Shown piece after piece: positions 1 to 9,469 of a stretch of DNA of 64,000 nt (positions are counted from its first letter, which is position 1; each line of letters begins with the position of its first letter). Source of the stretch: Mycobacterium triplex (GTDB lineage Bacteria; Actinomycetota; Actinomycetes; Mycobacteriales; Mycobacteriaceae); assembly GCF_000689255.1 (NCBI RefSeq), contig NZ_HG964446.1:2884854-2948853 (forward strand), written 5' to 3'. A program made the translations under genes and the position numbers. Under the pieces are notes generated by a model. That model had not been told where the DNA came from. It searched no databases and was given only the letters and a program-made list of their open reading frames with translations.

Positions 1-3000
1 CGTGAATACAACCATTACCCGCTTTCGGTGATGGCGTTGCCGGGCCACGAATTGGGCATCCGCGTCGAGTACGACACCGACGTGTTCGACCCAGCCAGCA
101 TCGAAACGTTGGTGGAGCGGTTCCAGCGGGTGCTGGTCGCCATGACCGCCGACCCGGCCCAGCGGTTGTCGTCCATGGACGTGCTGGATGCCGGTGAGCA
201 TGCCCGCCTGGACGGGTGGGGCAACCGCGCCGTGCTGACGCAGCCCGCGGCGGGCACGACGATCCCGGCGATGTTCGCCGCGCAGGTGGCACGCACCCCG
301 GACGGGGTAGCGCTGGTGGACGGCGAGCGGTCCTGGACCTACCGCGAGCTCGACGAGGCGGCCGAGCGGCTGGCGCGGGTGCTGGTCAACGACGGCGCAC
401 GCCCGGGCGAATGTGTGGCGCTGCTGTTCAACCGGTCGGCCGAGGCGATCATCGCGATGGTGGCGGTGCTCAAGTCCGGCGCGGCCTACCTGCCGATCGA
501 CCCCGCAATGCCCGACGCGCGACTGGAGTTCATGCTCGGCGACGCCACGCCGGTCGCGGCCATGACCGACGCGACCATGCGGTCCCGATTCGACGGGGCC
601 GACCTGCCGGTGATCGACGTCCACGATCCGGACCTGTCGATCCCGTCGGACATCACCTTCCCGGTGGCGGCGCCCGAGGATCTGGCCTACACGATCTACA
701 CCTCGGGGACGACCGGTGTGCCCAAGGGCGTGGCGATCACCCACGGGAACGCGACGTCACTGCTGGAAGCGCCCGACCCCGGCGCGCCGACCGGCCCGGA
801 CCAGGTGTGGTCGCAGTGGCACTCCTACAGCTTCGACGTCTCGGTGTGGGAGATCTTCAGCGCCCTGCTGCACGGCGCGCGGCTGGTGGTGGTCCCCGAA
901 TCGGCGGCGGCGTCGGCCCACGAGCTGCGCGATTTGCTGGTCGCCGAGCAGGTGACCGTGGTGGGTCAAACGCCGTCGGCGCTGGCGATGATGCCCCCCG
1001 AAGGGTTGGAGTCCGCGACCCTGGTGATGGCGGGGGAGGCATGCCCCAACGAAGTGGTGGACCGGTGGGCACCGGGCCGGGTGATGATCAACGCCTACGG
1101 CCCGACCGAAGCCACCATCTACGCGGCGATCAGCAAGCCGCTGACGCCAGGCGGGGGAGCACCGATCGGTTCGCCGGTGCCGGGTGCGGCATTGTTTGTG
1201 CTGGACAAGTGGTTACGGCCGGCGCCCGAGGGTGTGGTCGGCGAGTTGTACATCGCCGGTCGCGGTGTGGCGGTCGGCTATCTGCGCCGGGCCGGACTGA
1301 CCTCGTCGCGGTTCGTGGCCTGCCCGTTCGGTGGGCCGGGCGACCGGATGTATCGCACCGGCGACCTGGTGCGCTGGGGCGCCGATGGGGAGCTGCAGTA
1401 CCTGGGGCGCGCCGACGAGCAGGTCAAGATCCGGGGCTACCGCATCGAGCTCGGCGAGGTGCAGGCGGCGCTGGCCGCCCTCGATGGGGTGCAGGCCGCC
1501 GCGGTGATCGCTCGCGAGGACCGTCCCGGTGACAAGCGACTGGTCGGGTACGTCACCGTCACCGGCGACGTCGACACGGCCCAGATGCGCGGCCGGCTGG
1601 GCGAGCGACTGCCGGCCTACATGGTTCCGACGGCGATCGTGGTGCTCGACACCTTGCCGCGGACCGTCAACGGCAAGCTCGACAAACGCGCGCTGCCCGC
1701 ACCCGAATACCAGAGCGCCGTGCGCTACACCCCGCCCGCGACGCCGACCGAGGAGATCGTGGCCGGGATCTACGGCCAGGTGCTGGGCATAGAGCGGGTC
1801 GGTGTGGAGAACTCCTTCTTCGACCTGGGCGGTGATTCGCTGTCGGCGATGCGCGTGGTCGCCGCCATCAACACGGCGTTCGATGCCACCCTGTCGGTGC
1901 GCACGCTGTTCGAGGCGCCGTCGGTGCGCACCATCAGCGAGCGGTTGGACCGCGACCCCGACGCCGACGAGACCGATGCCCACGGCCCGAGTTACGTTGC
2001 CGTGCACGGCCGCGACACCGAGGGGCTGCGTGCCGGCGACCTGACGCTGGACAAGTTCATCGACGAGACGACGCTGCTCACCGCTCCGACACTGCCGGGG
2101 CCGAGCGCCGAAGCGCGCACCGTGCTGCTGACCGGCGCGACCGGCTTCCTCGGGCGTTACCTGGCCCTGGAGTGGCTCAAGCAACTGAAGCGAGTGGACG
2201 GCAAGCTGGTCTGCCTGGTGCGCGCCGGCTCGGATCAGGAGGCGTGGCGCCGCCTGGAGAAGACCTTCGACACCGGCGACCCGCGGCTGGTGGACCACTT
2301 CCACCAGCTGGCCGCCGATCACCTCGAGGTCGTCGCCGGCGACAAGGGCGAAGCCAACCTGGGCCTCGACGAGCAGACCTATCAACGACTGGCCGACACC
2401 GTCGATCTGATCGTCGACTCGGCCGCCGTGGTCAACGGAGTGCTGCCGTACCGAGAGTTGTTCGGGCCCAACGTAGTTGGCACCGCCGAGCTGATCAAGT
2501 TCGCGCTGACGTCGCGGATGAAGCCCTACGCATACGTGTCGACCTCGGACCTGGGGCGTCAGATCGAGCCGGCGTTGTTCACCGAGGATGCCGACATCCG
2601 GGTCATCAGTCCGACCCGCGTCCTGGACGGCAGCTACGCCAACGGCTACGGCAACAGCAAGTGGGCCGGCGAGGTGCTGCTGCGGGAAGCCAATGACGCG
2701 TTCGGGCTTCCGGTTTCGGTGTTCCGCAGCGACATGATCCTGTCCGACGTCAGCTACGCGGGCCAGTTCAACATGACGGACGTGGTCACCCGGATGATCC
2801 TGAGCGTGGTCGCCACCGGCGTCGCGCCCGGTTCGTTCTACCAGCGCGACGAGAACGGCAACCGGCAGCGGGCGCACTTCGACGGGCTGCCCGTCGAATT
2901 CGTCGCCGAGTCGATTGCCACCCTCGGGGCCCAGGTGGTCGACGGGTTCGAGACGTATCACGTGATGAACCCGCACGACGACGGCATCGGAATCGACACC

Positions 3001-3324
3001 TACGTCGACTGGCTGATCGAGGCCGGCTATCCGATCCAGCGCATCGACGACTTCGCCGAGTGGGTGCGCCAGTTCGAGACCCGGCTGCGGGCCCTGCCGG
3101 ACCGGCAACGCCAGCACTCGGTGCTGCAGATGCTGCAGTTGATGCTGCACAACCCCGAGCAGATCCAGCCGCTCGAGCCGACCCGCGGGTCGTTCGCTCC
3201 GACCGACCGGTTCCGTGCCGCGGTGCAGGAAGCGAAAATCGGCGCGGACAACGACATCCCGCACATCTCGGCACCGGTGATCATCAAGTACGTCACCGAC
3301 CTGCAACTGGTGGGTCTGCTCTAG
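1..3324 (+). CDS. Non-ribosomal peptide synthetase, last module with terminal reductase (5' end outside window)
   Basis: The frame is open from base 1, so this is the C-terminal 1107 residues of a larger protein. In order: the end of a condensation domain (about 1-70), an adenylation domain (about 75-570, core [11 protein letters not shown] near 230 and [10 protein letters not shown] near 557), a carrier domain with the phosphopantetheine serine in DLGGDSL (Ser613), and a thioester-reductase domain (from about 700, Rossmann motif TGATGFLG near 711, YGNSK catalytic set at 883-887). By family knowledge, such a terminus releases the peptide as an aldehyde or alcohol instead of an acid. Aligning by eye to the GrsA anchors gives a specificity code D-V-W-G-V-A-A-I-Y, which I cannot assign to one amino acid. 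Glycopeptidolipid synthetases end in a similar reductase, but the product here is not known. Confidence 0.93.
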   Translation, partial: REYNHYPLSVMALPGHELGIRVEYDTDVFDPASIETLVERFQRVLVAMTADPAQRLSSMDVLDAGEHARLDGWGNRAVLTQPAAGTTIPAMFAAQVARTPDGVALVDGERSWTYRELDEAAERLARVLVNDGARPGECVALLFNRSAEAIIAMVAVLKSGAAYLPIDPAMPDARLEFMLGDATPVAAMTDATMRSRFDGADLPVIDVHDPDLSIPSDITFPVAAPEDLAYTIYTSGTTGVPKGVAITHGNATSLLEAPDPGAPTGPDQVWSQWHSYSFDVSVWEIFSALLHGARLVVVPESAAASAHELRDLLVAEQVTVVGQTPSALAMMPPEGLESATLVMAGEACPNEVVDRWAPGRVMINAYGPTEATIYAAISKPLTPGGGAPIGSPVPGAALFVLDKWLRPAPEGVVGELYIAGRGVAVGYLRRAGLTSSRFVACPFGGPGDRMYRTGDLVRWGADGELQYLGRADEQVKIRGYRIELGEVQAALAALDGVQAAAVIAREDRPGDKRLVGYVTVTGDVDTAQMRGRLGERLPAYMVPTAIVVLDTLPRTVNGKLDKRALPAPEYQSAVRYTPPATPTEEIVAGIYGQVLGIERVGVENSFFDLGGDSLSAMRVVAAINTAFDATLSVRTLFEAPSVRTISERLDRDPDADETDAHGPSYVAVHGRDTEGLRAGDLTLDKFIDETTLLTAPTLPGPSAEARTVLLTGATGFLGRYLALEWLKQLKRVDGKLVCLVRAGSDQEAWRRLEKTFDTGDPRLVDHFHQLAADHLEVVAGDKGEANLGLDEQTYQRLADTVDLIVDSAAVVNGVLPYRELFGPNVVGTAELIKFALTSRMKPYAYVSTSDLGRQIEPALFTEDADIRVISPTRVLDGSYANGYGNSKWAGEVLLREANDAFGLPVSVFRSDMILSDVSYAGQFNMTDVVTRMILSVVATGVAPGSFYQRDENGNRQRAHFDGLPVEFVAESIATLGAQVVDGFETYHVMNPHDDGIGIDTYVDWLIEAGYPIQRIDDFAEWVRQFETRLRALPDRQRQHSVLQMLQLMLHNPEQIQPLEPTRGSFAPTDRFRAAVQEAKIGADNDIPHISAPVIIKYVTDLQLVGLL

Positions 3325-3393
3325 CCAACTGTCGCGGGGTGGCGCTGACTACGATTACAAGTCGTTCCGCCAGTTGATCGGAGTGCCCACGCG

Positions 3394-3963
3394 ATGACAA
3401 CCGCCCGCGTACCCGGACTGCCGCTCGGCGAGGCCAAGGCCGCCGCCGACGAAGCGGCCGTACCCGACTACATGGCCGAGCTCAGCATCTTCCAGGTGCT
3501 GCTGAACCATCCGCAGCTGGCGCGCGCGGTCAACGACCTGCTCGCGACCATGCTGTGGCACGGTTCGCTGGACGCGCGGCTACGGGAGCTGGTGATCATG
3601 CGGATCGGTTGGCTCACCGCATGCGAATACGAATGGACACAGCACTGGCGGGTCGCCACCCGGTTGGGTGTCACCACCGAGGACCTGCTCGGTGTGCGCG
3701 ACTGGCAACGGCACGACGGGTTCGGGCCCGCCGAGCGCGCGGTGCTGGCCGCCACCGACGACGTGGTGCGCGACGGCGCGGTCAGCGCGCCGAACTGGGC
3801 CGCCTGTGAGCGCGAATTACAAAGTGACAAAACGATTCTCGTCGAGCTCGTGACCGCGATCAGCGCGTGGCGAATGGTTTCGTCGATACTGAAGAGTCTC
3901 GAGGTCCCGTTGGAGGACGGTGTGACGGGCTGGCCGCCCGACGGGCGTGCGCCCGCGGGTTGA
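3394..3963 (+). CDS. Carboxymuconolactone decarboxylase / AhpD-like protein (Rv1531-type)
   Basis: 189 residues, the usual size of the mycobacterial Rv1531-type proteins. The central helix pair carries the family pattern ELVIMRIGWLTACEYEW followed by QHW, matching the AhpD/CMD fold region where related enzymes have a CxxC peroxidase centre. Here only one cysteine is left in that stretch, so a thiol peroxidase role is doubtful. The gene begins 70 bp after the peptide synthetase and may be cotranscribed with it, then is followed after 35 bp by the nitronate monooxygenase-like gene. In M. tuberculosis the same two genes also stand close upstream of ileS. The substrate is unknown. Confidence 0.8.
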   Translation: MTTARVPGLPLGEAKAAADEAAVPDYMAELSIFQVLLNHPQLARAVNDLLATMLWHGSLDARLRELVIMRIGWLTACEYEWTQHWRVATRLGVTTEDLLGVRDWQRHDGFGPAERAVLAATDDVVRDGAVSAPNWAACERELQSDKTILVELVTAISAWRMVSSILKSLEVPLEDGVTGWPPDGRAPAG

Positions 3964-3998
3964 TTGCCATGTCGGGCGATACCTCATAGCGTCGAAGA

Positions 3999-5123
3999 AT
4001 GCGGACCAGAGTCGCCGAGCTGCTCGGTGTGGAGTTCCCGATATGCGCCTTCAGCCACTGTCGTGACGTCGTCGCCGCGGTCACCAACGCGGGCGGATTC
4101 GGGGTGCTCGGCGCCGTCGCGCACAGCCCGCAGCGGCTGCGCAGCGAGCTGACCTGGATCGAGGAGCAGACCGGCGGCAAACCCTACGGGGTCGACCTGC
4201 TGCTGCCGCCGAAATACGTCGGCGCCGAGCAAGGCGGCATCGAGGCGAAGCAAGTCAGGGATCTACTGCCCGAGGAGCACCGCGCGTTCGTCGAAGACCT
4301 GCTTGCCCGCTACGGCGTCGCGGCGCCCGCCGAACCCCCGCGCCCATCCGTCGGGGGCCTGAACATCTCGCCCAAGGGCTACGAGCCGCTGCTGGAAGTG
4401 GCCTTTGCACACAACATTCGGTTGATCGCCAGTGCGCTCGGGCCGCCGCCGGCCGATCTCGTCGAACGCGCCCACGGACACGATGTGTTGGTGGCCGCGC
4501 TGGCCGGCACCACCGCGCACGCGCGACGGCACGCCGCGGCGGGTGTCGACCTGATCGTCGCGCAGGGCACCGAGGCGGGCGGCCACACCGGCGAGGTGGC
4601 GACCATGGTTCTGGTTCCCGAAGTCGTCGACGCGGTCGCGCCGGTTCCGGTGCTGGCGGCGGGCGGCATCGCCCGCGGCCGCCAGATCGCGGCGGCCCTG
4701 GCCCTGGGCGCCGAGGGCGTGTGGTGTGGCTCGGTGTGGCTGACCACCGAGGAAGCCGAGACCGACCCGGTGGTCAAGGAGAAGTTCCTGGCCGCCAGTT
4801 CCTCCGACACGGTGCGCTCGCGGTCGATGACGGGCAAGCCGGCCCGGATGTTGCGCACGGCCTGGACCGACGAATGGGAGCGGCCGGGAAACCCGGCGCC
4901 GCTCGGGATGCCGTTGCAGACCACCCTGGTCACCGAACCGCAGCTGCGCATCAACCAGGCGGCCGCCCATCCGGGCGCCAAGGCACGCGAACTGGCCACG
5001 TATTTCGTCGGCCAGGTGGTCGGTTCGCTCGACCGGGTCCGGCCGACCCGTTCGGTCGTGCTCGAGATGATCGAGGAGTTCGTCGACACCATCGGACGGC
5101 TGGAAAACTTGGCTGACAACTAA
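3999..5123 (+). CDS. Nitronate monooxygenase-like FMN protein (Rv1533-type)
   Basis: 374 residues forming an FMN-dependent TIM barrel of the nitronate monooxygenase / 2-nitropropane dioxygenase family. Visible marks are the N-terminal PICAF segment with NAGGFGVLGA, the QGTEAGGHTGE phosphate/FMN-loop motif near 188-198 and VLAAGGIARGRQIAAALALGAEGVWCGS near 222-249, which bind the flavin phosphate. The length equals the M. tuberculosis Rv1533 protein as I remember it (375). The start is the ATG 35 bp after the previous stop; no better upstream start is visible. Substrate is inferred only at family level (alkyl nitronates or an oxidised acyl compound). Confidence 0.85.
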   Translation: MRTRVAELLGVEFPICAFSHCRDVVAAVTNAGGFGVLGAVAHSPQRLRSELTWIEEQTGGKPYGVDLLLPPKYVGAEQGGIEAKQVRDLLPEEHRAFVEDLLARYGVAAPAEPPRPSVGGLNISPKGYEPLLEVAFAHNIRLIASALGPPPADLVERAHGHDVLVAALAGTTAHARRHAAAGVDLIVAQGTEAGGHTGEVATMVLVPEVVDAVAPVPVLAAGGIARGRQIAAALALGAEGVWCGSVWLTTEEAETDPVVKEKFLAASSSDTVRSRSMTGKPARMLRTAWTDEWERPGNPAPLGMPLQTTLVTEPQLRINQAAAHPGAKARELATYFVGQVVGSLDRVRPTRSVVLEMIEEFVDTIGRLENLADN

Positions 5124-5285
5124 CTGTCGCGGCCCGTTTTGCCTGGATGTGAACGATGCCACAGTGCGGCGTCTGGCTAGGTCAGGGGCGTTAAGGCTGA
5201 TCGAAAGCTGTGAAGACGCCTAAAAGTTGCGCAATACGCGCCAGATCACATTGACCGGGTTGGGGCCCTCGTGGAGTATTTACGG

Positions 5286-5448
5286 CAGCACCTCGTTAGG
5301 TGAGGCGGCTACACGAACACAGGCCACTGACCCCGAACGTCGAAAGACGCCCCGGGTCAGGACAGCTCCTCCCGGCTTAAGGGTTGAGCCAAAGTGGCTT
5401 CCGGAGTTCCGGACACGTCGTGTGGTGCCAAAGCTCTGACGAGAGGGG
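5286..5448 (+). promoter_or_regulatory. M-box (ykoK) magnesium riboswitch
   Basis: The sequence holds the signature strings of the M-box aptamer in the right order: CTCGTTAGGTGAGGC at 5292, an ACACAGGCCACTG strand, AACGTCGAAAGACGCC (the conserved GAAA-capped helix), a variable arm, and the closing GGTGCCAAAGCTCTGACG at 5424. M-box RNAs sense Mg2+. In M. tuberculosis one of two M-boxes precedes the orthologous Rv1535 gene (known from the literature). The expression platform is unclear: a short CCGGC/GCCGG hairpin follows at 5458-5471, without a T-tract, so a classical intrinsic terminator is not obvious. Confidence 0.9.
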
Positions 5449-5548
5449 TGCGGATTTCCGGCGGTCGCCGGATTCTGAACTCCTTATGGTGCGCGCAAAT
5501 AGGCGCGGTAACCGCGCTCGTCGTGGCCGTAGAGGAGGTGAGGGACGT

Positions 5549-5629
5549 ATGAGTTCCAGTGGCAGTCCGGATGGATATCTCCGGACACGCTCCGTCCCAA
5601 TCCGACCTCCGGCCCGAGCCTCGAGCTAG
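5549..5629 (+). CDS. 26-codon upstream ORF in the M-box leader
   Basis: An ATG at 5549 lies 8 bases after AGGAGGTGA (5533-5541), a nine-base match to the anti-Shine-Dalgarno end of 16S rRNA and the strongest ribosome-binding site of this region. The reading frame runs 26 residues, rich in Ser, Arg and Pro with three prolines near its end, and stops at TAG 5627-5629, 101 bases before the 78-aa gene and in a different frame. It lies downstream of the M-box aptamer, so its translation could couple the magnesium signal to expression of the next gene. This is inference; the peptide itself is not known to me. Confidence 0.5.
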   Translation: MSSSGSPDGYLRTRSVPIRPPARASS

Positions 5630-5730
5630 CGAATCAGCTTACCGCTCAAGCGTTTCGGATCGGAACCCGGACGGGTCGGGACACCTCAGTCCAGTCAGGT
5701 ACCCGTTTGCAATTCCGTTAGGAGACGATC

Positions 5731-5967
5731 ATGACCGCAGTACTCTTCGACGAAGTAGTTGCCGCAGCGCCCGCCCGCAACCTGCGTGTCGTGCCCGACA
5801 CCACCAAGGCTCCCGCGCCCAAGAAGAACGCTCGGCCCGCCAGCGCGCTGCCGTTCGGCCTCGGCCACGACCCGATCGTCGACGGGGTCGCGATCCTGCT
5901 GACCTACCCGGTGCGCCACGTGTACGCGGCCCTGCTGCGGGCCGGTGTGCTCGAGGTCCGGGCGTGA
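5731..5967 (+). CDS. Small protein of unknown function downstream of the M-box (Rv1535 orthologue)
   Basis: 78 residues, exactly the length I remember for Rv1535. TAGGAGA at 5719 precedes the ATG. The N-terminal half is basic and Ala/Pro/Lys-rich; the C-terminal half (FGLGHDPIVDGVAILLTYPVRHVYAALL) is hydrophobic and could be one membrane or amphipathic segment. No catalytic motif is visible. Being the first full gene behind a magnesium riboswitch suggests a role under Mg2+ limitation or in Mg2+ transport, as for M-box genes in general, but no function is established. Confidence 0.85.
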   Translation: MTAVLFDEVVAAAPARNLRVVPDTTKAPAPKKNARPASALPFGLGHDPIVDGVAILLTYPVRHVYAALLRAGVLEVRA

Positions 5968-5976
5968 GCTTGCCTA

Positions 5977-6039
5977 CCGCGAGACTACATCTGCCGACGG
6001 TGTTACTCGGCGTTTGCGTGGGCAGTTGCAGTCTCGCGG
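5977..6039. repeat. 63-bp palindromic repeat, family A copy 1
   Basis: Imperfect hairpin with outer arms CCGCGAGACT and AGTCTCGCGG; in this copy the pairing extends outward to CTACCGCGAGACT / AGTCTCGCGGTAG (5974-6042). It starts 9 bp after the stop of the 78-aa gene and ends just before the ileS T-box. Two more copies of exactly the same length are at 9377-9439 and 10331-10393. Confidence 0.85.
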
Positions 6040-6042
6040 TAG

Positions 6043-6249
6043 AGTAAAGCGGCGTTGATCCGGCCATCACCGGGGAGCCTTCGGAAGAACAGCCTGACAG
6101 CCCAGTAGAACCGAACGGGTAGGCCCGTCACAGCCTGAATCGAGCGGCCGCGCGTGAGCGTGGCAAGCGGGGTGGTACCGCGGTGCTCGCGCAGGTTGCG
6201 CGACCTCGTCCCCGGCCTGACCGTAGGCACGCAGGAGACGACGCGCACC
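6043..6249 (+). promoter_or_regulatory. ileS T-box leader (tRNA-Ile sensing)
   Basis: The conserved T-box string AAGCGGGGTGGTACCGCGG lies at 6165-6183; its TGG pairs with the free 3' end of uncharged tRNA. A very short stem I precedes it (CCGG...CCGG around 6061-6074) with an isoleucine codon ATC at 6066-6068 in its loop (another ATC at 6058). The 3' part, CGTCCCCGGCCTGACC through AGGAGACG, can fold so that AGGAG at 6233-6237 is hidden. By known actinobacterial ileS T-boxes this is a translational switch with an ultrashort stem I: uncharged tRNA-Ile frees the ribosome-binding site. Confidence 0.92.
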
Positions 6250-9200
6250 GTGACCGAAAACGCTGACGCCAGGGCTTATCCCAAGCTCGCCGGGGGAGCC
6301 CCCGACTTCCCGGCGCTGGAACTCGAGGTCCTCGACTACTGGACTCGCGACGACACCTTCCGGGCCAGCATCGCGCACCGCGACGGCGCCGACGAGTACG
6401 TGTTCTACGACGGGCCACCTTTCGCCAACGGGCTGCCGCACTACGGGCATCTGCTCACCGGCTACGTGAAAGACATTGTCCCGCGGTATCGCACGATGCG
6501 TGGCTACAAGGTGGACCGCCGCTTCGGCTGGGACACCCACGGGCTGCCGGCCGAACTCGAAGTCGAACGCCAGCTGGGCATCACCGACAAGTCCCAGATC
6601 GACGACATGGGCATCGCCGCGTTCAACGAGGCCTGCCGGGAATCGGTGTTGCGCTACACCGACGAATGGCAGGCCTACGTCACCCGCCAGGCGCGCTGGG
6701 TCGACTTCGACAACGACTACAAGACGCTCGACCTGCCCTACATGGAGTCGGTGATCTGGGCGTTCAAACAGCTGTGGGACAAGGGCCTGGCCTACGAGGG
6801 CTACCGGGTGCTGCCGTACTGCTGGCGCGACGAAACCCCGTTGTCCAACCACGAATTGCGGATGGACGACGACGTCTACCAAAGCCGCCAGGACCCGGCC
6901 GTCACGGTCGGCTTCAAGGTAGTAGGCGGCGAACTCGACGGCGCCTACCTGCTGGTGTGGACGACCACGCCGTGGACGCTGCCGTCCAACCTGGCCGTCG
7001 CCGTCAACCCGGAGGTGACCTACACCCAGGTGCGCGCAGGCGATCGGCGCTTCGTGCTGGCCGAGGCGCGGCTGGCCGCATATGCGCGCGAGATCGGGGA
7101 AGAACCCGAAATCCTCGGCACCTGCTCGGGCGCCGACCTGCTGGGCATTCGCTACCTGCCGCCGTTCCCGTATTTCATGGACACCGCCAACGCATTTGTC
7201 GTGCTGCCGGGCGACTTCGTCACCACCGACGACGGTACCGGGATCGTGCACATGGCACCGGCCTACGGTGAGGACGACATGGCGACCACCGACAAGGTGC
7301 GCATCGTGCCGGTCACCCCGGTCGACTCCAAGGGCCGCTTCGACGTCACCGTCCCGGATTACCAGGGGCAGCACGTCTTTGACGCCAACCCGCAGATCAT
7401 CCGCGACCTTAAGAACCAGAGCGGGCCGGCGGCGGTGAACCAGCCGGTCCTGATCCGCCACGAAACCTACGAGCACCCCTACCCGCACTGCTGGCGATGC
7501 CGGAATCCATTGATCTACCGAGCGGTTTCGTCGTGGTTCGTCACGGTCACCGAATTCCGGGATCGCATGGTGGAGCTGAACCAGCAGATCACCTGGTATC
7601 CCGAACACGTCAAGGACGGCCAGTTCGGCAAGTGGCTGCAGGGCGCCCGCGACTGGTCGATCTCGCGAAACCGCTACTGGGGCACCCCGATTCCGGTGTG
7701 GAAATCCGACGACCCGGCCTACCCGCGCATCGACGTCTACGGCAGCCTCGACGAGCTGGAGCGCGACTTCGGGGTGCGGCCCACCAATTTGCACCGGCCC
7801 TTCATCGACGAGCTGACCCGGCCCAACCCGGACGACCCGAGCGGTGCCAGCACGATGCGGCGCATCCCCGACGTCCTCGACGTGTGGTTCGACTCGGGCT
7901 CGATGCCGTATGCGCAGGTGCACTTCCCGTTCGAGAACGCGGACTGGTTCGACAGTCACTACCCCGGCGACTTCATCGTCGAATACATCGGGCAGACCCG
8001 CGGCTGGTTCTACACGCTGCACGTGCTGGCCACCGCGCTGTTCGACCGCCCCGCCTTCAAAACCTGTGTGGCACACGGCATTGTGCTCGGCTCCGACGGC
8101 CAGAAGATGAGCAAATCGCTGCGCAACTACCCGGATGTCTCCGAGGTGTTCGACCGCGACGGCTCCGACGCGATGCGCTGGTTCCTGATGGCCTCGCCGA
8201 TCCTGCGCGGCGGCAACCTGGTCGTCACCGAGCAGGGCATCCGCGAAGGGGTGCGCCAGGTGCTGCTGCCGCTGTGGAACGCCTACAGCTTCCTCGCGCT
8301 CTACGCGCCGAAAGTCGGTACCTGGCGCACCGATTCGTCACATGTGCTGGACCGCTACATTCTTGCGAAGCTGGCCGTGCTGCGCGACGAGCTCACCGGC
8401 TCGCTGGAGATCTGCGACATCTCCGGGGCCTGCGAGCAGCTGCGCCAGTTCACCGAGGCACTGACGAATTGGTATGTGCGACGGTCGCGTTCGCGGTTCT
8501 GGGAGGAAGACCGCGACGCGATCGACACCCTGCACACCGTGCTGGAGGTGGCTTCGCGGCTGGCCGCGCCGCTGCTTCCGCTGATCACCGAGATCATTTG
8601 GCGCGGCCTGACCGCCGAGCGGTCCGTGCACCTGACGGATTGGCCGCAAGCCGAGGGACTGCCCGCGGACCCCGACCTGGTCGCCGCGATGGACCAGGTA
8701 CGCGAGGTGTGCTCGGCCGGCTCGTCGCTGCGCAAGGCCAAGAAATTGCGAGTCCGACTGCCGCTGCCGAAACTGACTGTGGCCGTGCAGGATCCGCAGC
8801 AGCTGGCGCCGTTCACCGCCCTGATCTCCGACGAGCTCAACGTCAAGCGCGTGGAGCTGACCGACGCGATAGACACCTACGGCCGCTTCGAGCTCACCGT
8901 CAACGCCCGGGTCGCCGGACCACGGCTGGGCAAGGACGTGCAGGCCGCGATCAAGGCCGTCAAGGCCGGCGAGGGCGTCGTCAATCCCGACGGCACGCTG
9001 ACCGCCGGTCCCGCGGTGCTGCAGCCCGAGGAGTACAGCTCGCGGCTGGTGGCGGCCGACCCCGAGTTCACCGCCGCGTTGCCCGGGGGAGCCGGGCTGG
9101 TCGTGCTGGACGGCACGGTCACCCCGGAACTCGAAGCCGAGGGCTGGGCCAAGGACCGGATCCGCGAGCTGCAGGAGTTGCGCAAGTCGACCGGCCTCGA

Positions 9201-9375
9201 CGTCTCCGATCGCATCCGGGTGGTGATGTCGGTGCCCGCCGAACGGGCCGACTGGGCGCGCGCACACCGCGCGCTGATCGCCGGCGAGATCCTGGCCACC
9301 AGCTTCGAATTCGGCGATCCCGCCGACGGCGCCGAGATCGGCGACGGCGTGCGGGTGAGCATCGCCAAAGCCTGA
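6250..9375 (+). CDS. ileS: Isoleucyl-tRNA synthetase
   Basis: 1041 residues, the same length as the M. tuberculosis enzyme. It charges tRNA-Ile in the cytoplasm. Class I marks are present: [14 protein letters not shown] (HIGH-type, about residue 58-71), the editing CP1 domain in the middle ([19 protein letters not shown]), and [11 protein letters not shown] (KMSKS) near 617-627. The real start is the GTG at 6250, 12 bases after AGGAG; an earlier in-frame GTG at 6154 lies inside the T-box and would not be used. The T-box places the gene under control of tRNA-Ile charging. The long protein type with the HCWRC/CRNPL zinc-like cysteines is the eukaryote-like IleS form common in mycobacteria. Confidence 0.98.
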   Translation: MTENADARAYPKLAGGAPDFPALELEVLDYWTRDDTFRASIAHRDGADEYVFYDGPPFANGLPHYGHLLTGYVKDIVPRYRTMRGYKVDRRFGWDTHGLPAELEVERQLGITDKSQIDDMGIAAFNEACRESVLRYTDEWQAYVTRQARWVDFDNDYKTLDLPYMESVIWAFKQLWDKGLAYEGYRVLPYCWRDETPLSNHELRMDDDVYQSRQDPAVTVGFKVVGGELDGAYLLVWTTTPWTLPSNLAVAVNPEVTYTQVRAGDRRFVLAEARLAAYAREIGEEPEILGTCSGADLLGIRYLPPFPYFMDTANAFVVLPGDFVTTDDGTGIVHMAPAYGEDDMATTDKVRIVPVTPVDSKGRFDVTVPDYQGQHVFDANPQIIRDLKNQSGPAAVNQPVLIRHETYEHPYPHCWRCRNPLIYRAVSSWFVTVTEFRDRMVELNQQITWYPEHVKDGQFGKWLQGARDWSISRNRYWGTPIPVWKSDDPAYPRIDVYGSLDELERDFGVRPTNLHRPFIDELTRPNPDDPSGASTMRRIPDVLDVWFDSGSMPYAQVHFPFENADWFDSHYPGDFIVEYIGQTRGWFYTLHVLATALFDRPAFKTCVAHGIVLGSDGQKMSKSLRNYPDVSEVFDRDGSDAMRWFLMASPILRGGNLVVTEQGIREGVRQVLLPLWNAYSFLALYAPKVGTWRTDSSHVLDRYILAKLAVLRDELTGSLEICDISGACEQLRQFTEALTNWYVRRSRSRFWEEDRDAIDTLHTVLEVASRLAAPLLPLITEIIWRGLTAERSVHLTDWPQAEGLPADPDLVAAMDQVREVCSAGSSLRKAKKLRVRLPLPKLTVAVQDPQQLAPFTALISDELNVKRVELTDAIDTYGRFELTVNARVAGPRLGKDVQAAIKAVKAGEGVVNPDGTLTAGPAVLQPEEYSSRLVAADPEFTAALPGGAGLVVLDGTVTPELEAEGWAKDRIRELQELRKSTGLDVSDRIRVVMSVPAERADWARAHRALIAGEILATSFEFGDPADGAEIGDGVRVSIAKA

Positions 9376-9376
9376 G

Positions 9377-9439
9377 CCGCGAAACTGTATTCCGCGACGC
9401 ATTTCGCGAGCAGACGCGTCGCCAGTTGCAGTCTCGCGG
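9377..9439. repeat. 63-bp palindromic repeat, family A copy 2
   Basis: Arms CCGCGAAACTG and CAGTCTCGCGG (one mismatch). It begins 1 bp after the ileS stop codon and ends 30 bp before the start of the DUF559 gene. The length is identical to the copies at 5977 and 10331. Confidence 0.88.
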
Positions 9440-9469
9440 CATGTCGGTCTGGCGTGGCACGCTGCCCGG

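Noticed and set aside
1213..3306. A 697-residue open frame antisense to the peptide synthetase
   Set aside because: Long antisense frames are common in GC-rich genes. Its composition (Arg, Gly, His, Val without motifs) mirrors the sense codons, and the sense gene has clear domains.
3326..5133. The string AACTGTCGCGG just after two stop codons (about 3328 and 5123)
   Set aside because: It resembles the arms of the 63-bp repeats but has no partner arm. An 11-base match is expected by chance many times in 64 kb.
5458..5471. CCGGC/GCCGG hairpin after the M-box as intrinsic terminator
   Set aside because: The stem is short and no T-run follows, so I do not call it a terminator.
6067..8076. A 669-residue frame antisense to ileS
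   Set aside because: Same effect of GC-rich third positions; no motif, and it would run through the T-box.
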